From: Planctomycetota bacterium
GTDB lineage: Bacteria; Planctomycetota; Phycisphaerae; Sedimentisphaerales; Anaerobacaceae
Assembly: GCA_030605475.1 (NCBI GenBank)
Contig: JAUWIG010000040.1
Location: 1-64,000 of the forward strand
DNA: 64,000 nt
Reading direction: 5' to 3'
Under the pieces are notes generated by a model. The model saw only the letters and a program-made list of their open reading frames with translations. It had not been told where the DNA came from and did not search any database. The position numbers and the translations under genes are program-made. Of the stretch, positions 17,570 to 26,080 are shown in pieces (positions within the stretch are counted from its first letter, which is position 1; every line of letters starts with the position of its first letter).

Positions 17570-18517
17570 TTAAGCCAGTTCTGTTTGTTTTTCCGGCCAA
17601 AGCTCCTTTGGCAAAGAAACGTAAAATGGTGAAACCTCATCAGGAAAACCTAAGCTGCAACAGCCAATACAGGGAGCACCTGCACCGATACACCACTCGA
17701 CACCGCTATTCCAGCGTCGCAGAGGACAATCAGAGTAAGTCATCGGGCCCTTGCATCCTAACTGAATCAGACAACCTTTTTCTCCGAATTTTGAAGCGAA
17801 TTGTCCTTCCATATAATAAGAATAATTGGGGCAATTTTGATGGATACTATCAGCAAAGAACATTTTCGGCCTGGCCTGGTCGTCCAGTTCTGGCAAACCA
17901 TACATAAGCAGATGAACGAGTGTACCTACGAACCAGTCCGGATGGGCCGGGCAGCCGGGAATGTTGATGATTGGCGCTGCCTTACCAAGAACGTCCCTCA
18001 CTCCTTTTGCTCCTGTCGGATTTGGTTTACCAGCGGGAATTCCGCCATGAGTAGCACAAGCACCTAATGCGATAATTGCCTTGGCCTTTGGGCCAAGGTC
18101 CTTAACGGCCTCGAGCATTGTGATATGTTTGCCGTTCTTTTGTCCAATGGTGCAATATATGCCTCCATCCTTTGTGGGAATCGCACCCTCAACGACGAGA
18201 ATGAAATTTCCCTTTGTCTTTTCCGAGACTGTATCCAGATGAGAAATTGCCATCTTTCCTGCGCCGGCCATTATCGTGGGATTATATTGGAGGCTGATGA
18301 TTTTAAACAGGACCTCAGCAATTGTGGGATGGGTGGTATTAAGCAAAGAGACTAAACAGCCGTTGTCCCCCGCTCCCTGAATCCAGATAACCGGTGGGTT
18401 TGACACTGCTGCCCGCTCAAGAGCCCGCAGCACCTGGGGGATATACAACTGAGAAATCCCCAAACCAGCTGCTGAAGCGGCACACAATTTTAAGAATTCA
18501 CGCCGGGTCGGTTCCAT
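17570..18517 (-). CDS. hyaA: [NiFe] hydrogenase small subunit, Tat-exported, with Asp in proximal-cluster motif
   Basis: 315 aa from the ATG at 18517 (AAGGAAG eight nt upstream); a frame open to 18592 adds a hydrophilic leader. It starts MEPTRREFLKLCAASAAG, a Tat signal (RREFLK), so the enzyme probably acts on the periplasmic side. The proximal [4Fe-4S] motif, normally E-C-T-G-C, reads GAGDNGCLVSLLN: the first Cys is Asp (GAC at 18365-18367). Later Cys residues (GACATHGG, GCPAHPDW, then C-rich DCPLRRWN...CIGAGAPCIGCC) for the other clusters are kept. No C-terminal membrane anchor and no cytochrome b gene are nearby, so the electron acceptor is unclear. Confidence 0.94.
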   Translation of the reverse strand: MEPTRREFLKLCAASAAGLGISQLYIPQVLRALERAAVSNPPVIWIQGAGDNGCLVSLLNTTHPTIAEVLFKIISLQYNPTIMAGAGKMAISHLDTVSEKTKGNFILVVEGAIPTKDGGIYCTIGQKNGKHITMLEAVKDLGPKAKAIIALGACATHGGIPAGKPNPTGAKGVRDVLGKAAPIINIPGCPAHPDWFVGTLVHLLMYGLPELDDQARPKMFFADSIHQNCPNYSYYMEGQFASKFGEKGCLIQLGCKGPMTYSDCPLRRWNSGVEWCIGAGAPCIGCCSLGFPDEVSPFYVSLPKELWPEKQTELA

Positions 18518-18650
18518 TACTTCTTCCTTTTCAAAATCAGATTCTGAAACTTCTATGCTTAGTTTAGCCTTAGGGTTTTTAAGCTCTTCCATTCCAAACT
18601 TGCCGATATAAGGTAGCGACGGTTCTGTTAACTTTATTTAGTTTTGGCCA

Positions 18651-18842
18651 TCATAACCCGGCCATCTCCAAAACGGTGGATATGTGCCACTCCCACCCCA
18701 GGGACATAATATGAATTCCCTGACACAAATCCTCCAGTTGTTTAATCAGACGGGCGGAGATTTCCAGGCTTTTTTCGACTCTTTTTTCTTCCCGCCACGG
18801 CGGGCACTTTTCAATGCAGCCGAGCAGCAAGCGAATTTGGCT
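18651..18842 (-). pseudogene. Remnant of a second metF C-terminus
   Basis: Translating straight on from the metF TAG, in the same frame, gives about 63 codons ending in TGA at 18651. The last 40 (ISARLIKQLEDLCQGIHIM, then SLGWEWHISTVLEMAGL) resemble the metF tail just upstream (CGELIRKMKHCCQGAHLM, then TLGWDHCVPEIIKAAT). This looks like the 3' end of a duplicated metF whose body was deleted. No start codon with a ribosome binding site is evident. Confidence 0.7.
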
Positions 18843-19748
18843 CTAAGTTGCGGCCTTGATTATTTCCGGGACACAATGGTCCCACCCGAGCGTCATCAGG
18901 TGGGCACCTTGGCAGCAGTGTTTCATCTTGCGAATCAGTTCGCCACAGATTTCTATTGAGACCTTCTGCCGATCCTCTTTGGCGACGTCTGAAAGTCGTT
19001 GGATGAACTCGTCCGGTACGCGGACACCCGGTACACAACGGTTCATGTACTTTGCCATGCCCGCGTTCTTGAGCATGACGATTCCAACCATTACGGGCAC
19101 TTTGAGATGCTCGATTCGGCGCATGAACTCTTCAAAGGCGCCAGGGTCGTAGACTGCCTGGGTCTGTACGAACTGCGCGCCGGCTTCGACCTTCTTTTCA
19201 AGCTTTATTATCTGCGGCTCGACCTCGTCGGCGCACGGCGTGACACAGCAGCCCTTGAAGAACTTAGGTATGCCGTCAAGTTGGTTGGGGTTACCCTTCA
19301 TGTCTTTGCCAAAGTCGGTGCCGGATTCAAGCTTGACCATTGCCTGCAGAAGGCCGACCGAGTCAAGGTCAAACACCGGCTTCGCTTCGGGGTGGTCTCC
19401 CATGGCGACATGGTCGCCCGTCAAAGCAAGGACATTTTTTATTCCAAGCGAACCAGCCGAAAGCAAATCCATCTGAAGTGCGATGCGATTGCGGTCTCGG
19501 CAGGTCATCTGGAAAATTGGCTCAATGCCCCGATCCAGCAGCATCTTCGAAACGGCTATCGAGCCGATTCGCATAACAGCCGTCTGGCCGTCCGTAACGT
19601 TCACCGCAGCTACCGTAGCCTTTAGATATTTTTTCGCCTCTTGCAGGCAAGGCTCGACGTTAATGCCTTTCGGCGGACCGATCTCACCGGTGAATACAAA
19701 ACGACCAGACTCAAAAGCCTGTTGCAAGTTACTTACAGGTTCGTTCAT
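18843..19748 (-). CDS. metF: Methylene-THF reductase, catalytic subunit
   Basis: 301 aa from the ATG at 19748, which overlaps the metV stop by 4 bp (ATGA). TIM-barrel MetF family: FTGEIGPPKGINVEPCLQEA at the start, VNVTDGQ, LSAGSLGIKNVLALTGDH, and GAQFVQTQAVYDPGAFEEF. It reduces methylene-THF to methyl-THF, the last methyl-branch step before AcsE. In acetogens MetF works with the zinc protein MetV, encoded directly upstream, and with an electron-input protein, for which the GltD/MvhD-like neighbour is the candidate. Stop codon is TAG, followed by an in-frame metF-like remnant. Confidence 0.93.
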   Translation of the reverse strand: MNEPVSNLQQAFESGRFVFTGEIGPPKGINVEPCLQEAKKYLKATVAAVNVTDGQTAVMRIGSIAVSKMLLDRGIEPIFQMTCRDRNRIALQMDLLSAGSLGIKNVLALTGDHVAMGDHPEAKPVFDLDSVGLLQAMVKLESGTDFGKDMKGNPNQLDGIPKFFKGCCVTPCADEVEPQIIKLEKKVEAGAQFVQTQAVYDPGAFEEFMRRIEHLKVPVMVGIVMLKNAGMAKYMNRCVPGVRVPDEFIQRLSDVAKEDRQKVSIEICGELIRKMKHCCQGAHLMTLGWDHCVPEIIKAAT

Positions 19749-20431
19749 GCCTGGCACTCCTCTTCTTCAACCATTTCCTTAAGAATCATTCTTCGCACGC
19801 CTGCGCCGCGGTCCTTTCTCCAATCCTTTGGTGGCTGTATTTTGCGGAACTGGTCGAGCTTGCCTTTCTCTGCCAGCCGTTTATAGATCAGATACCAGCC
19901 ACAGTCCATGTCCGACGAGACTTCACACTTACCATCGTTTGTACCACCGCAGGGCCCATTGACCAGGCTCTTGGAACAGCGAGCGACCGGGCAAATGCCG
20001 TCTGTCAAAGCCAGCACACAATCGCCGCAGCCGTGGCAGTATTCCTCCCAGACGCCCAGAGCGACACCGGCGCCATAGAACGTAGTATTCATGGCAGGCA
20101 GAAACGGCACGTCCGGATATAACTGCGACATGAACTGCACTCCCACACCGCAGGCCATGCTAAGCACACAGTCGTAGTTGTCGGGGCTTTGCTTTAGGTT
20201 CTCAGCAAATTCCCTGTCGCACTGGCGTGTAATACTGTCGAACTCGACCTGCAGGTCCAGTTTTTTTGGGCCGGATACCAGTCGCAGCTGTGAGGCGAGC
20301 TCCTCGGCCTGCTTTTCTCCACCGGTCAGGCACACAGTTGCACAACCGCCGCAGCCGAGCACAAGCACCTTTGTGTAGGGCTTGAGCGTTTCAAGAATTT
20401 CGTCAAACGGTTTTCTTTCAGTTATTATCAT
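19745..20431 (-). CDS. metV: MetV, zinc/Fe-S partner of methylene-THF reductase
   Basis: 228 aa. Begins MIITERKPFDEILETLKPYTKVLVLGCGGCATVCLTGGEKQ, with the GCGGCATVC cysteine cluster typical of MetV (methylene-THF reductase C-terminal family). C-terminal cysteines (YCHGCGDC, CPVARCSKSLVNGPCGG, CEV...DCGWY) form the second set. MetV forms a complex with MetF in acetogens and is needed for activity. The gene overlaps metF by 4 bp and follows the large flavoprotein gene by 20 bp. Confidence 0.92.
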   Translation of the reverse strand: MIITERKPFDEILETLKPYTKVLVLGCGGCATVCLTGGEKQAEELASQLRLVSGPKKLDLQVEFDSITRQCDREFAENLKQSPDNYDCVLSMACGVGVQFMSQLYPDVPFLPAMNTTFYGAGVALGVWEEYCHGCGDCVLALTDGICPVARCSKSLVNGPCGGTNDGKCEVSSDMDCGWYLIYKRLAEKGKLDQFRKIQPPKDWRKDRGAGVRRMILKEMVEEEECQA

Positions 20432-20451
20432 CGAGACGTTCTCCTAAGAAA

Positions 20452-22530
20452 TCAGGATACGGTTTTTTCAACTTCCTTGAGCGCCTGGTCCAAGGCGGTG
20501 CGGATTGAATCGGCATCACCTGCAACCTCAAACATTTTCAGCCGTTGCCCGTCTATCCCGATTTCGCTTAGCAGGTCGCAGGCCTGATTTACACGTTTTC
20601 TAATCCTCGCGGCAGTCTGTGGATACCGCTCAGCGTCCTCGGCGCACGCGACGACCACGACATCATCCGCCCCGGCTTCGAAGGCACCGAGCAGGTCAGA
20701 CACTTTCAGACGAGCCATGCTGGGAAGGTAGAACTGCTTGACACCGGCAATGCGGTGGTCCTCGCCGCGCCACGCAACTGTCGGCGCCCTATGTCCGCAA
20801 ATATACGCAACAATCTTTAACTCGCCGTCTGCAGCGTACAAAGCCTCGGTCGTGGCAGATTTCAACCGGTCTTTGTCCCAGCCCCGTGGGATTATGGCAT
20901 TGGCAGGGCACTCGGCTATGCAAATACCGCACGCCTGGCACAAAGTAGAATCAATGCGAGCTACATCCGTCACCTTCGGTATGTCGAAGGGGCATACCCG
21001 AAGGCAGGTAAGACACGCGGCACACTTATCAACCAGCACCTCTGCGCCGGCTCCGCAGTTCATGCACCTGCGGGCTTCGCAGGCAGCGACGTCCGCCTCA
21101 AGCGTGTGCTCAAATACATCAAAGTTTTTTTTCCTTTTTTCCGGTTGTTCTGTCGGAACGGAGACTCTTTTGGTCTTTATGACCTTTTCGGCAGTGCCCG
21201 GAGCAATCTTGTCGATGACAGGCGGCAGCGAATCGTCGATATCAATCTTTCTGCCAGAAAGATACATATCGATTGCCTTTGCGCCACGCTGGCCGTTGGC
21301 ACAGGCCTCCACGACCGAGCCCGGCGGTGTGACGATTTCACCGCAGGCGAATACCTTCGGTTCGTTTGTCTGGTGTGTTGCGGGGTTGAATTCGAGTCGA
21401 CCTCGGTTATCGAGCTTGACATTGCTGTTGGCAATGAAACCATAGTCGGCCATCTGGCCGATGGCGAAGATAACAGTGTCGCAGCCTACACTGGTCACGT
21501 CGGTGTCGTCGTACTGGGGGTTGAATCGCTCATTCTCGTCGAAGACGCGAGTGACTTTTCTGGCTGTAATTTTTTTGATTTGCTCGTCTTCGACAACAAT
21601 CTCGACGGGCCCACGACGATGTATGATGTCTATTCCTTCTTCTCTTGCTTCTCTGGCTTCCCATTCCCAGGCGGGCATTTCCTCTTTGTTTTCCAGGCAC
21701 ATCATTCTTACCCGCTCGGCGCCAAGCCTTACGGACACCCTGGCGGCGTCGCACGCAACGTTGCCGCCGCCGATAACCAGCACATCATTGCCGATATGGA
21801 CCTTTTCGTCGAAGGCCACCTTTGTCAGGAACTCCATTACCGCCAGCACTCGCTTGTGATCTGAACCCGGAATAGGAAGCACGTTACTTTTGGCAAGACC
21901 TGTTGCTATAAGCGCTGCTTCGAACCCCTCGGCTAACAAATCGTCGATGGTCTTGTCTTTGCCGACCTCAATATTCGTTTGCATCTCTACACCGTGGGCC
22001 AGAATCCAGTCAACATCAATCTGAACAACGTCACGCGGCAGACGGTACTTGGGAATTGCTGTTGCGGAAATACCGCCGGCTACCGGGAATTTTTCAAAGA
22101 CTTTGGGGCGGTAACCCAGCTTTGCCAGCTCCAGGGCAGCAGACATTCCGGCAGGCCCGGCTCCGATAACAGCGACCCTGGCCTTGTCCTGTAGTGCGGC
22201 CTTGTTTACGGTAGCTCCCTTGCTGCGGCAGAATTCGGCCACAAAACGCTTCACTTCACGGATGGCTATCGGGTCGTCTACGTCGTTACGTCTGCAGTTG
22301 GCCTCGCAAGGGTGGTGGCAAATTCGGCCGCAAACGGCCGCGAATGGCAGCCTTCCACGAATAACGTCTATGGATTCCTGCCACCTGCCCTGAGCAGCCA
22401 GTTCGATATACGTTCTTACATCAGCATGTACCGGGCAGCCGTTGCGACACGGTGCCCATTCACGCTCCATTAAATCCGTCGCGGACGACAGACTTGCCAC
22501 CTCTCTCGATGTAAGATCGCAGTCTCGCAT
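20452..22530 (-). CDS. GltD/NfnB-like flavoprotein fused to ferredoxin and MvhD-like domains
   Basis: 692 aa, three parts. Residues ~25-110 have GltD-type cysteines (PCRNGCPVHADVRTYI, CGRICHHPCEANCRR). About 115-430 is a two-dinucleotide FAD/NAD(P) domain (VAVIGAGPAGMSAALELA; VLVIGGGNVACDAARVSV). About 480-560 has cysteine-rich and 4Fe-4S motifs (CAACLTCLRVCPFDIP, CQACGICIAECPANAI). The last ~130 residues resemble MvhD (IVAYICGHRAPTVAW, GADDVVVVACAEDAERY), the subunit that links hydrogenase or heterodisulfide reductase modules. It sits between folD and metV, so I infer that it feeds electrons from NAD(P)H or ferredoxin to MetFV, perhaps by bifurcation. Confidence 0.85.
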   Translation of the reverse strand: MRDCDLTSREVASLSSATDLMEREWAPCRNGCPVHADVRTYIELAAQGRWQESIDVIRGRLPFAAVCGRICHHPCEANCRRNDVDDPIAIREVKRFVAEFCRSKGATVNKAALQDKARVAVIGAGPAGMSAALELAKLGYRPKVFEKFPVAGGISATAIPKYRLPRDVVQIDVDWILAHGVEMQTNIEVGKDKTIDDLLAEGFEAALIATGLAKSNVLPIPGSDHKRVLAVMEFLTKVAFDEKVHIGNDVLVIGGGNVACDAARVSVRLGAERVRMMCLENKEEMPAWEWEAREAREEGIDIIHRRGPVEIVVEDEQIKKITARKVTRVFDENERFNPQYDDTDVTSVGCDTVIFAIGQMADYGFIANSNVKLDNRGRLEFNPATHQTNEPKVFACGEIVTPPGSVVEACANGQRGAKAIDMYLSGRKIDIDDSLPPVIDKIAPGTAEKVIKTKRVSVPTEQPEKRKKNFDVFEHTLEADVAACEARRCMNCGAGAEVLVDKCAACLTCLRVCPFDIPKVTDVARIDSTLCQACGICIAECPANAIIPRGWDKDRLKSATTEALYAADGELKIVAYICGHRAPTVAWRGEDHRIAGVKQFYLPSMARLKVSDLLGAFEAGADDVVVVACAEDAERYPQTAARIRKRVNQACDLLSEIGIDGQRLKMFEVAGDADSIRTALDQALKEVEKTVS

Positions 22531-22563
22531 AAACCTTCTCCGTTTCGACCGCTCGGTAACCGA

Positions 22564-23478
22564 CTATTTCCGAGCAGCAACCCTTTTGGCCGCTTCAACT
22601 GTATTGTAAAGCAGCATCGCTGTTGTCATCGGCCCTACGCCGCCGGGGACCGGGGTGATGAAACTTGCCTTTTCCTTTATACCCTCAAAGTCCACGTCTC
22701 CCACAACTCTCTTCTTAGGTTTGCCTTTCTCGTTCAATACCGGATTGCCATTTTCATCAGTGACAGGCACCCGGTTAATACCAATATCAATGACTATAAC
22801 ACCATCCTTGACCATATCAGCTTGTATAAGCCCCGGCCTGCCGACCGCAACAAACACAATGTCGGCCCTTCTGGTATGAAAAGCCAAATCGTTGGTAGCA
22901 ATGTGACAGACGGTGGGAGTAGGTGACTCCATCTGTGAAGAAAGAAGCATCAGCGTAAGAGGTTTGCCGACAATTTCCGAATGCCCCACTATGACAACCT
23001 CTTTGCCTTTAAGCTCTACACCGCTTGATTTTAAAAGTTCTACCGCCGCTCGGGCCGTGCAGGGAGCAAGTCCCATCTCACCATAAACCAGCCTGCCCAT
23101 ATTAGCCGGGTGCATCCCTTCCACATCCTTATCAGGCGAAATCTTTATTTGTACCCGGCGGGCATCTATGCCTTCCGGAATGGGCATCATAAGAATTATG
23201 CCGGTAACCGCATCATCACGGTTCAGCTGCTCAACGAAACTTAACAACTCACCCTGAGTAGTCGACTCTGGTAACCCTTTCACTTCATACTCAATATCCA
23301 TTTCCTCACAGGCCTTTTGCTGCTGCCTGATGTACACTCTGGCTGCGGCATTCTCGCCGACCTGAACCGCCACCAGATGTGGTGGGACGCCTTTTGCCTT
23401 CAAATCCTCGATATCCTTTTTTAATCCTTCTTTAATTTCGGAAGCTACCTTTTCGCCCTGCAATAAAGTCGCTGCCAT
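22564..23478 (-). CDS. folD: Bifunctional methylene-THF dehydrogenase/methenyl-THF cyclohydrolase
   Basis: 304 aa. Family motifs: YIRQQQKACEEMDIEYEV, with the catalytic Y-x3-K/Q-K region, GIILMMPIPEGID, KDVEGMHPANMGRL, IVGHSEIVGKPLTLMLL (NAD(P)-binding loop) and TPVPGGVGPMTTAML at the end. It converts methenyl-THF to methylene-THF and can hydrolyse methenyl-THF. A short insertion (EKGKPKKRV) precedes GDVDF. A separate cyclodeaminase-type cyclohydrolase (fchA) is encoded directly upstream with 1-nt overlap, so FolD here may act mainly as the dehydrogenase. Stop codon is TAG. Confidence 0.95.
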   Translation of the reverse strand: MAATLLQGEKVASEIKEGLKKDIEDLKAKGVPPHLVAVQVGENAAARVYIRQQQKACEEMDIEYEVKGLPESTTQGELLSFVEQLNRDDAVTGIILMMPIPEGIDARRVQIKISPDKDVEGMHPANMGRLVYGEMGLAPCTARAAVELLKSSGVELKGKEVVIVGHSEIVGKPLTLMLLSSQMESPTPTVCHIATNDLAFHTRRADIVFVAVGRPGLIQADMVKDGVIVIDIGINRVPVTDENGNPVLNEKGKPKKRVVGDVDFEGIKEKASFITPVPGGVGPMTTAMLLYNTVEAAKRVAARK

Positions 23479-24101
23479 TAGATTTTCTCCTTTGTTCCCT
23501 CAATAACCTTTTCTCTCATAGCCTGTATTTGTTTTTCCTTGTGGGCTAACTCTTCCCTGGTATTGGCTATTAGCTCACTGTCTTTAACACCAGATAAATT
23601 TATTTCAACGTTCAAAAGAGCTGAAGTGAAACCGGCGGCAATAAACTCAGCTGCAACTCCGACATCGCTTACCAAATTCACATTGCCACTTTCCAGAAGT
23701 GGCTCGCAAAGCTTCGTTGCCTCAAACAAATTCCTGCAGATTGCCAGAGGCACCGCCATAGCATTTTTCAGCGCTGCCTGAATAGCTTTGCTCCTCGCTC
23801 TTTTTTCTTCTTCCTTTTCTTTTGGCATTTTATAAGCAGCAGACAGCTTTTGATATACAACAATATCCTCGTCAATTAGTTTTTGCAGTTCTGTGCGTAA
23901 TCTTTCAGACGAAGACAGAATTTCCTGAATCTGCGGTTCAACATTTTTGTATTTGTCTTTGCCGATAGTGAAATTTGCTACCATACTGAGCAGCCCCACT
24001 CCCATCGCACCCACCGCAGCGGCGGCGCTACCACCACCGGGAGCCGGTTTTTTCGCCGACAGGTCGTCCAGATATTCCCTAAATTTTCCCTCGCAATACA
24101 T
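23478..24101 (-). CDS. fchA: Methenyl-THF cyclohydrolase (FchA/FTCD family)
   Basis: 207 aa, a helical protein of the formiminotransferase-cyclodeaminase C-terminal family. Signature LSAKKPAPGGGSAAAAVGAMGVGLLSMVANFTIG (residues ~13-47) with the glycine-rich loop; later SDVGVAAEFIAAGFTSALLNVEINL. It interconverts formyl-THF and methenyl-THF in acetogens. Overlaps folD by 1 nt; the two are adjacent steps of the methyl branch. Confidence 0.92.
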   Translation of the reverse strand: MYCEGKFREYLDDLSAKKPAPGGGSAAAAVGAMGVGLLSMVANFTIGKDKYKNVEPQIQEILSSSERLRTELQKLIDEDIVVYQKLSAAYKMPKEKEEEKRARSKAIQAALKNAMAVPLAICRNLFEATKLCEPLLESGNVNLVSDVGVAAEFIAAGFTSALLNVEINLSGVKDSELIANTREELAHKEKQIQAMREKVIEGTKEKI

Positions 24102-24115
24102 ACAGTGTCTCCAAC

Positions 24116-24685
24116 TTACTCAAGATTAGTATGTCGCTGACTTATTACGTCCTCTGAAATTCCTTTTTTCTCCAGAAGAATGCAAATCAGCGCGTCAGCA
24201 TACAAAAGAACGGTTTCCTCGAATAGCGTATTATTGTTCGGTCCGATAATGTATTTGCACCGCCCCTTTATGTCCGCATCATCTGAAGGAATCAACACAA
24301 TATGGGTGGCCAGTTCTGCCAGCACAGACTTGTCAACAGCGGTTAGCACAACCACTTCTGCACCGGCGTTTCGAGAAGTTTTTGCAAGCTCGATGGTGGT
24401 TACGGTTGTTCCGCTGCAGGAAATTGCAATCAACAAGTCCGGCTTTTCTATCCTCTGGCAGGTTGCCAGGCCTGGTATATGTGCGTTAAATTCCATCTGT
24501 GCAAGTCGCGTGGCCAAGCATTGTGCAACCAGTCCGCTTCTGCCCTGGCCGGTGACGAATACCTTGTTGGCTTGCAGTATCATCTCAACCAGTTTATCTG
24601 ACGCTGCCAGGTCTATTCGACCAACAAGCATCCGGATGCCTGCAAGATGTGCTCTGGCAATCTCAACCATGTTACTGTTTGTCAT
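24116..24685 (-). CDS. hxlB: 6-phospho-3-hexuloisomerase (SIS domain)
   Basis: 189 aa, one SIS domain. Motifs VFVTGQGRSGLVAQCLATRLAQM (residues ~37-59) and LLIAISCSGTTVTTIELAKTSRNAGAEVVVLT (sugar phosphate-binding serines). The C-terminal FEETVLLYADALICIL is typical of PHI proteins. It isomerises hexulose 6-phosphate to fructose 6-phosphate. It overlaps the preceding hexulose-phosphate synthase gene by 14 bp, so the pair forms a ribulose monophosphate module inside the Wood-Ljungdahl operon. Confidence 0.92.
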   Translation of the reverse strand: MTNSNMVEIARAHLAGIRMLVGRIDLAASDKLVEMILQANKVFVTGQGRSGLVAQCLATRLAQMEFNAHIPGLATCQRIEKPDLLIAISCSGTTVTTIELAKTSRNAGAEVVVLTAVDKSVLAELATHIVLIPSDDADIKGRCKYIIGPNNNTLFEETVLLYADALICILLEKKGISEDVISQRHTNLE

Positions 24686-26003
24686 TGTTCTTGCTCTCGC
24701 TTTTTTTTCTTAACTGTTCCCATCGCATCAGTTCGGAAACATTCCCCAAAGTGCTGCCGTCATCAATTTCAGCCATCTCCCGGTCTTCGCGTTCGACGAC
24801 TACCTGAGCGCGGTTGGCGACTTCCACGGCCTTTTCTTGGGCAATCACCACAACCCCATCGTCGTCACCGACAATCCAGTCTCCCGTGCGGATATATTGA
24901 CCGCCGATCCTCACCGGCACATCGATCATACCCTGGCCCTTAGGCTCACCGGCCACAGGTGTTATAAGTTTTGCAAAAGCGGGGAATTTCATCTCCCGAA
25001 TATTTACAACATCTCTAATCGCACCGTTAATGACCACGCCGGCTAACTTGCGCTGCAGACAGCTCTTAGTGGCTTTCTCGCCCCAGACCGCCGGTGGCAT
25101 TCCGCCTGCGTCTATAACGATTACCTGTCCTTCTTCGGCGATGTCTATCGCTTCAACCGGCTTGCTCCAGTCGCCCGGATAAGTCCACACCGTCAAAGCA
25201 CGACCTACCATTTTCACCCCCTGCACTATAGGCTTAATGCCAGCCAATTCACCTGTATTATGCAACGCTTCGGTTACGTCAGCAGCGGAGGTTTTTGCCA
25301 AGACCTCTGCAATGTCCTTCTCACTGCCGCGTTTGAAAAATGTAGCTTCCACTTTGACGCCCGTGGCCATAACCTTCTTTATTGTCTCGGTTGCTTTCCT
25401 GGCGTCCGGCGATTTTGTAATTGCGCCACCGACGATAATTATAGTTGCACCACCGTTGATAGCATCGACAACGGTTTCGCAATTTATCCCCCCTGCAACT
25501 GCGATCGGGATGCTGACCGTCGAGACAATCGCCTTGAGGTCGTCAAAAGGCAATTGTCCTCGCATCTGCATATCTATGGGGGTATGTATACACACCGAAT
25601 ATGCGCCCATCCGTTCAACTTCCTTTGCCCGCTGCACCATTCGCTCTGTGCTGCCCAGACCGAGCAGGTCAACGGTAATCTTTGCGTCATAGCGCCGGGC
25701 CGCTTCGATACATTCATTTATGGTCGGGTCCGACGCCGGACCAAGAACATGAATTATGTTAGCCCCCGCCTTGGCTGCGCATTCGGTCTCCAATCGGCCC
25801 GCGTCCATAATCTTCATATCGGCGACTATTGTCGCAGTTGGAAACTCACGGCGCAGAGCCCTCACAGAATCTAATCCTTCGCTTTTTATAAGAGGCGTTC
25901 CTGCTTCCAGCCAATCCGCACCTCCTGCCATTGCTTCTTTGGCGGCTTTCAGGGCGCGAGCAAGGTTTTCGTGGTCCAGTGCTAATTGCAGTATAGGTTG
26001 CAT
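24672..26003 (-). CDS. hxlA: 3-hexulose-6-phosphate synthase fused to RraA-like domain
   Basis: 443 aa from the ATG at 26003; a frame open to 26039 only adds residues translated from TGTCGAGCATCGAGC-type repeats. Residues 1-210 are the HPS barrel (LQLALDHENLARALKAAKEAM, DWLEAGTPLIKSEGLDSVR, VADMKIMDAGRLETECAAKAGA, PIAVAGGINCETVVDAI). Residues ~235-430 are RraA/HMG-aldolase-like (VIVIDAGGMPPAVWGEKATK, GVVINGAIRDV). HPS condenses formaldehyde with ribulose 5-phosphate or runs in reverse to release formaldehyde. The fusion resembles the archaeal-type HPS/RNase-regulator proteins. The role of the RraA half is unknown. Confidence 0.92.
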   Translation of the reverse strand: MQPILQLALDHENLARALKAAKEAMAGGADWLEAGTPLIKSEGLDSVRALRREFPTATIVADMKIMDAGRLETECAAKAGANIIHVLGPASDPTINECIEAARRYDAKITVDLLGLGSTERMVQRAKEVERMGAYSVCIHTPIDMQMRGQLPFDDLKAIVSTVSIPIAVAGGINCETVVDAINGGATIIIVGGAITKSPDARKATETIKKVMATGVKVEATFFKRGSEKDIAEVLAKTSAADVTEALHNTGELAGIKPIVQGVKMVGRALTVWTYPGDWSKPVEAIDIAEEGQVIVIDAGGMPPAVWGEKATKSCLQRKLAGVVINGAIRDVVNIREMKFPAFAKLITPVAGEPKGQGMIDVPVRIGGQYIRTGDWIVGDDDGVVVIAQEKAVEVANRAQVVVEREDREMAEIDDGSTLGNVSELMRWEQLRKKSESKNNDKQ

Positions 26004-26010
26004 CCTTGTT

Positions 26011-26047
26011 CCTCGTCTCTTATCTCTCGTGTCGAGCATCGAGCATC
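26011..26047. repeat. CGAGCAT heptamers upstream of HPS gene
   Basis: Units cgagcat, cgagcat and related words lie just upstream of the chosen start. The reverse-complement word (GATGCTC) occurs twice near 2735. Confidence 0.65.
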
Positions 26048-26080
26048 CACATTATATTGCTTAAGCGCTAAACTTTAAAG

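Noticed and set aside
18998-19782. Plus-strand open frames opposite metF
   Set aside because: They are antisense to a gene with clear family motifs and arise from its GC-rich codon pattern.
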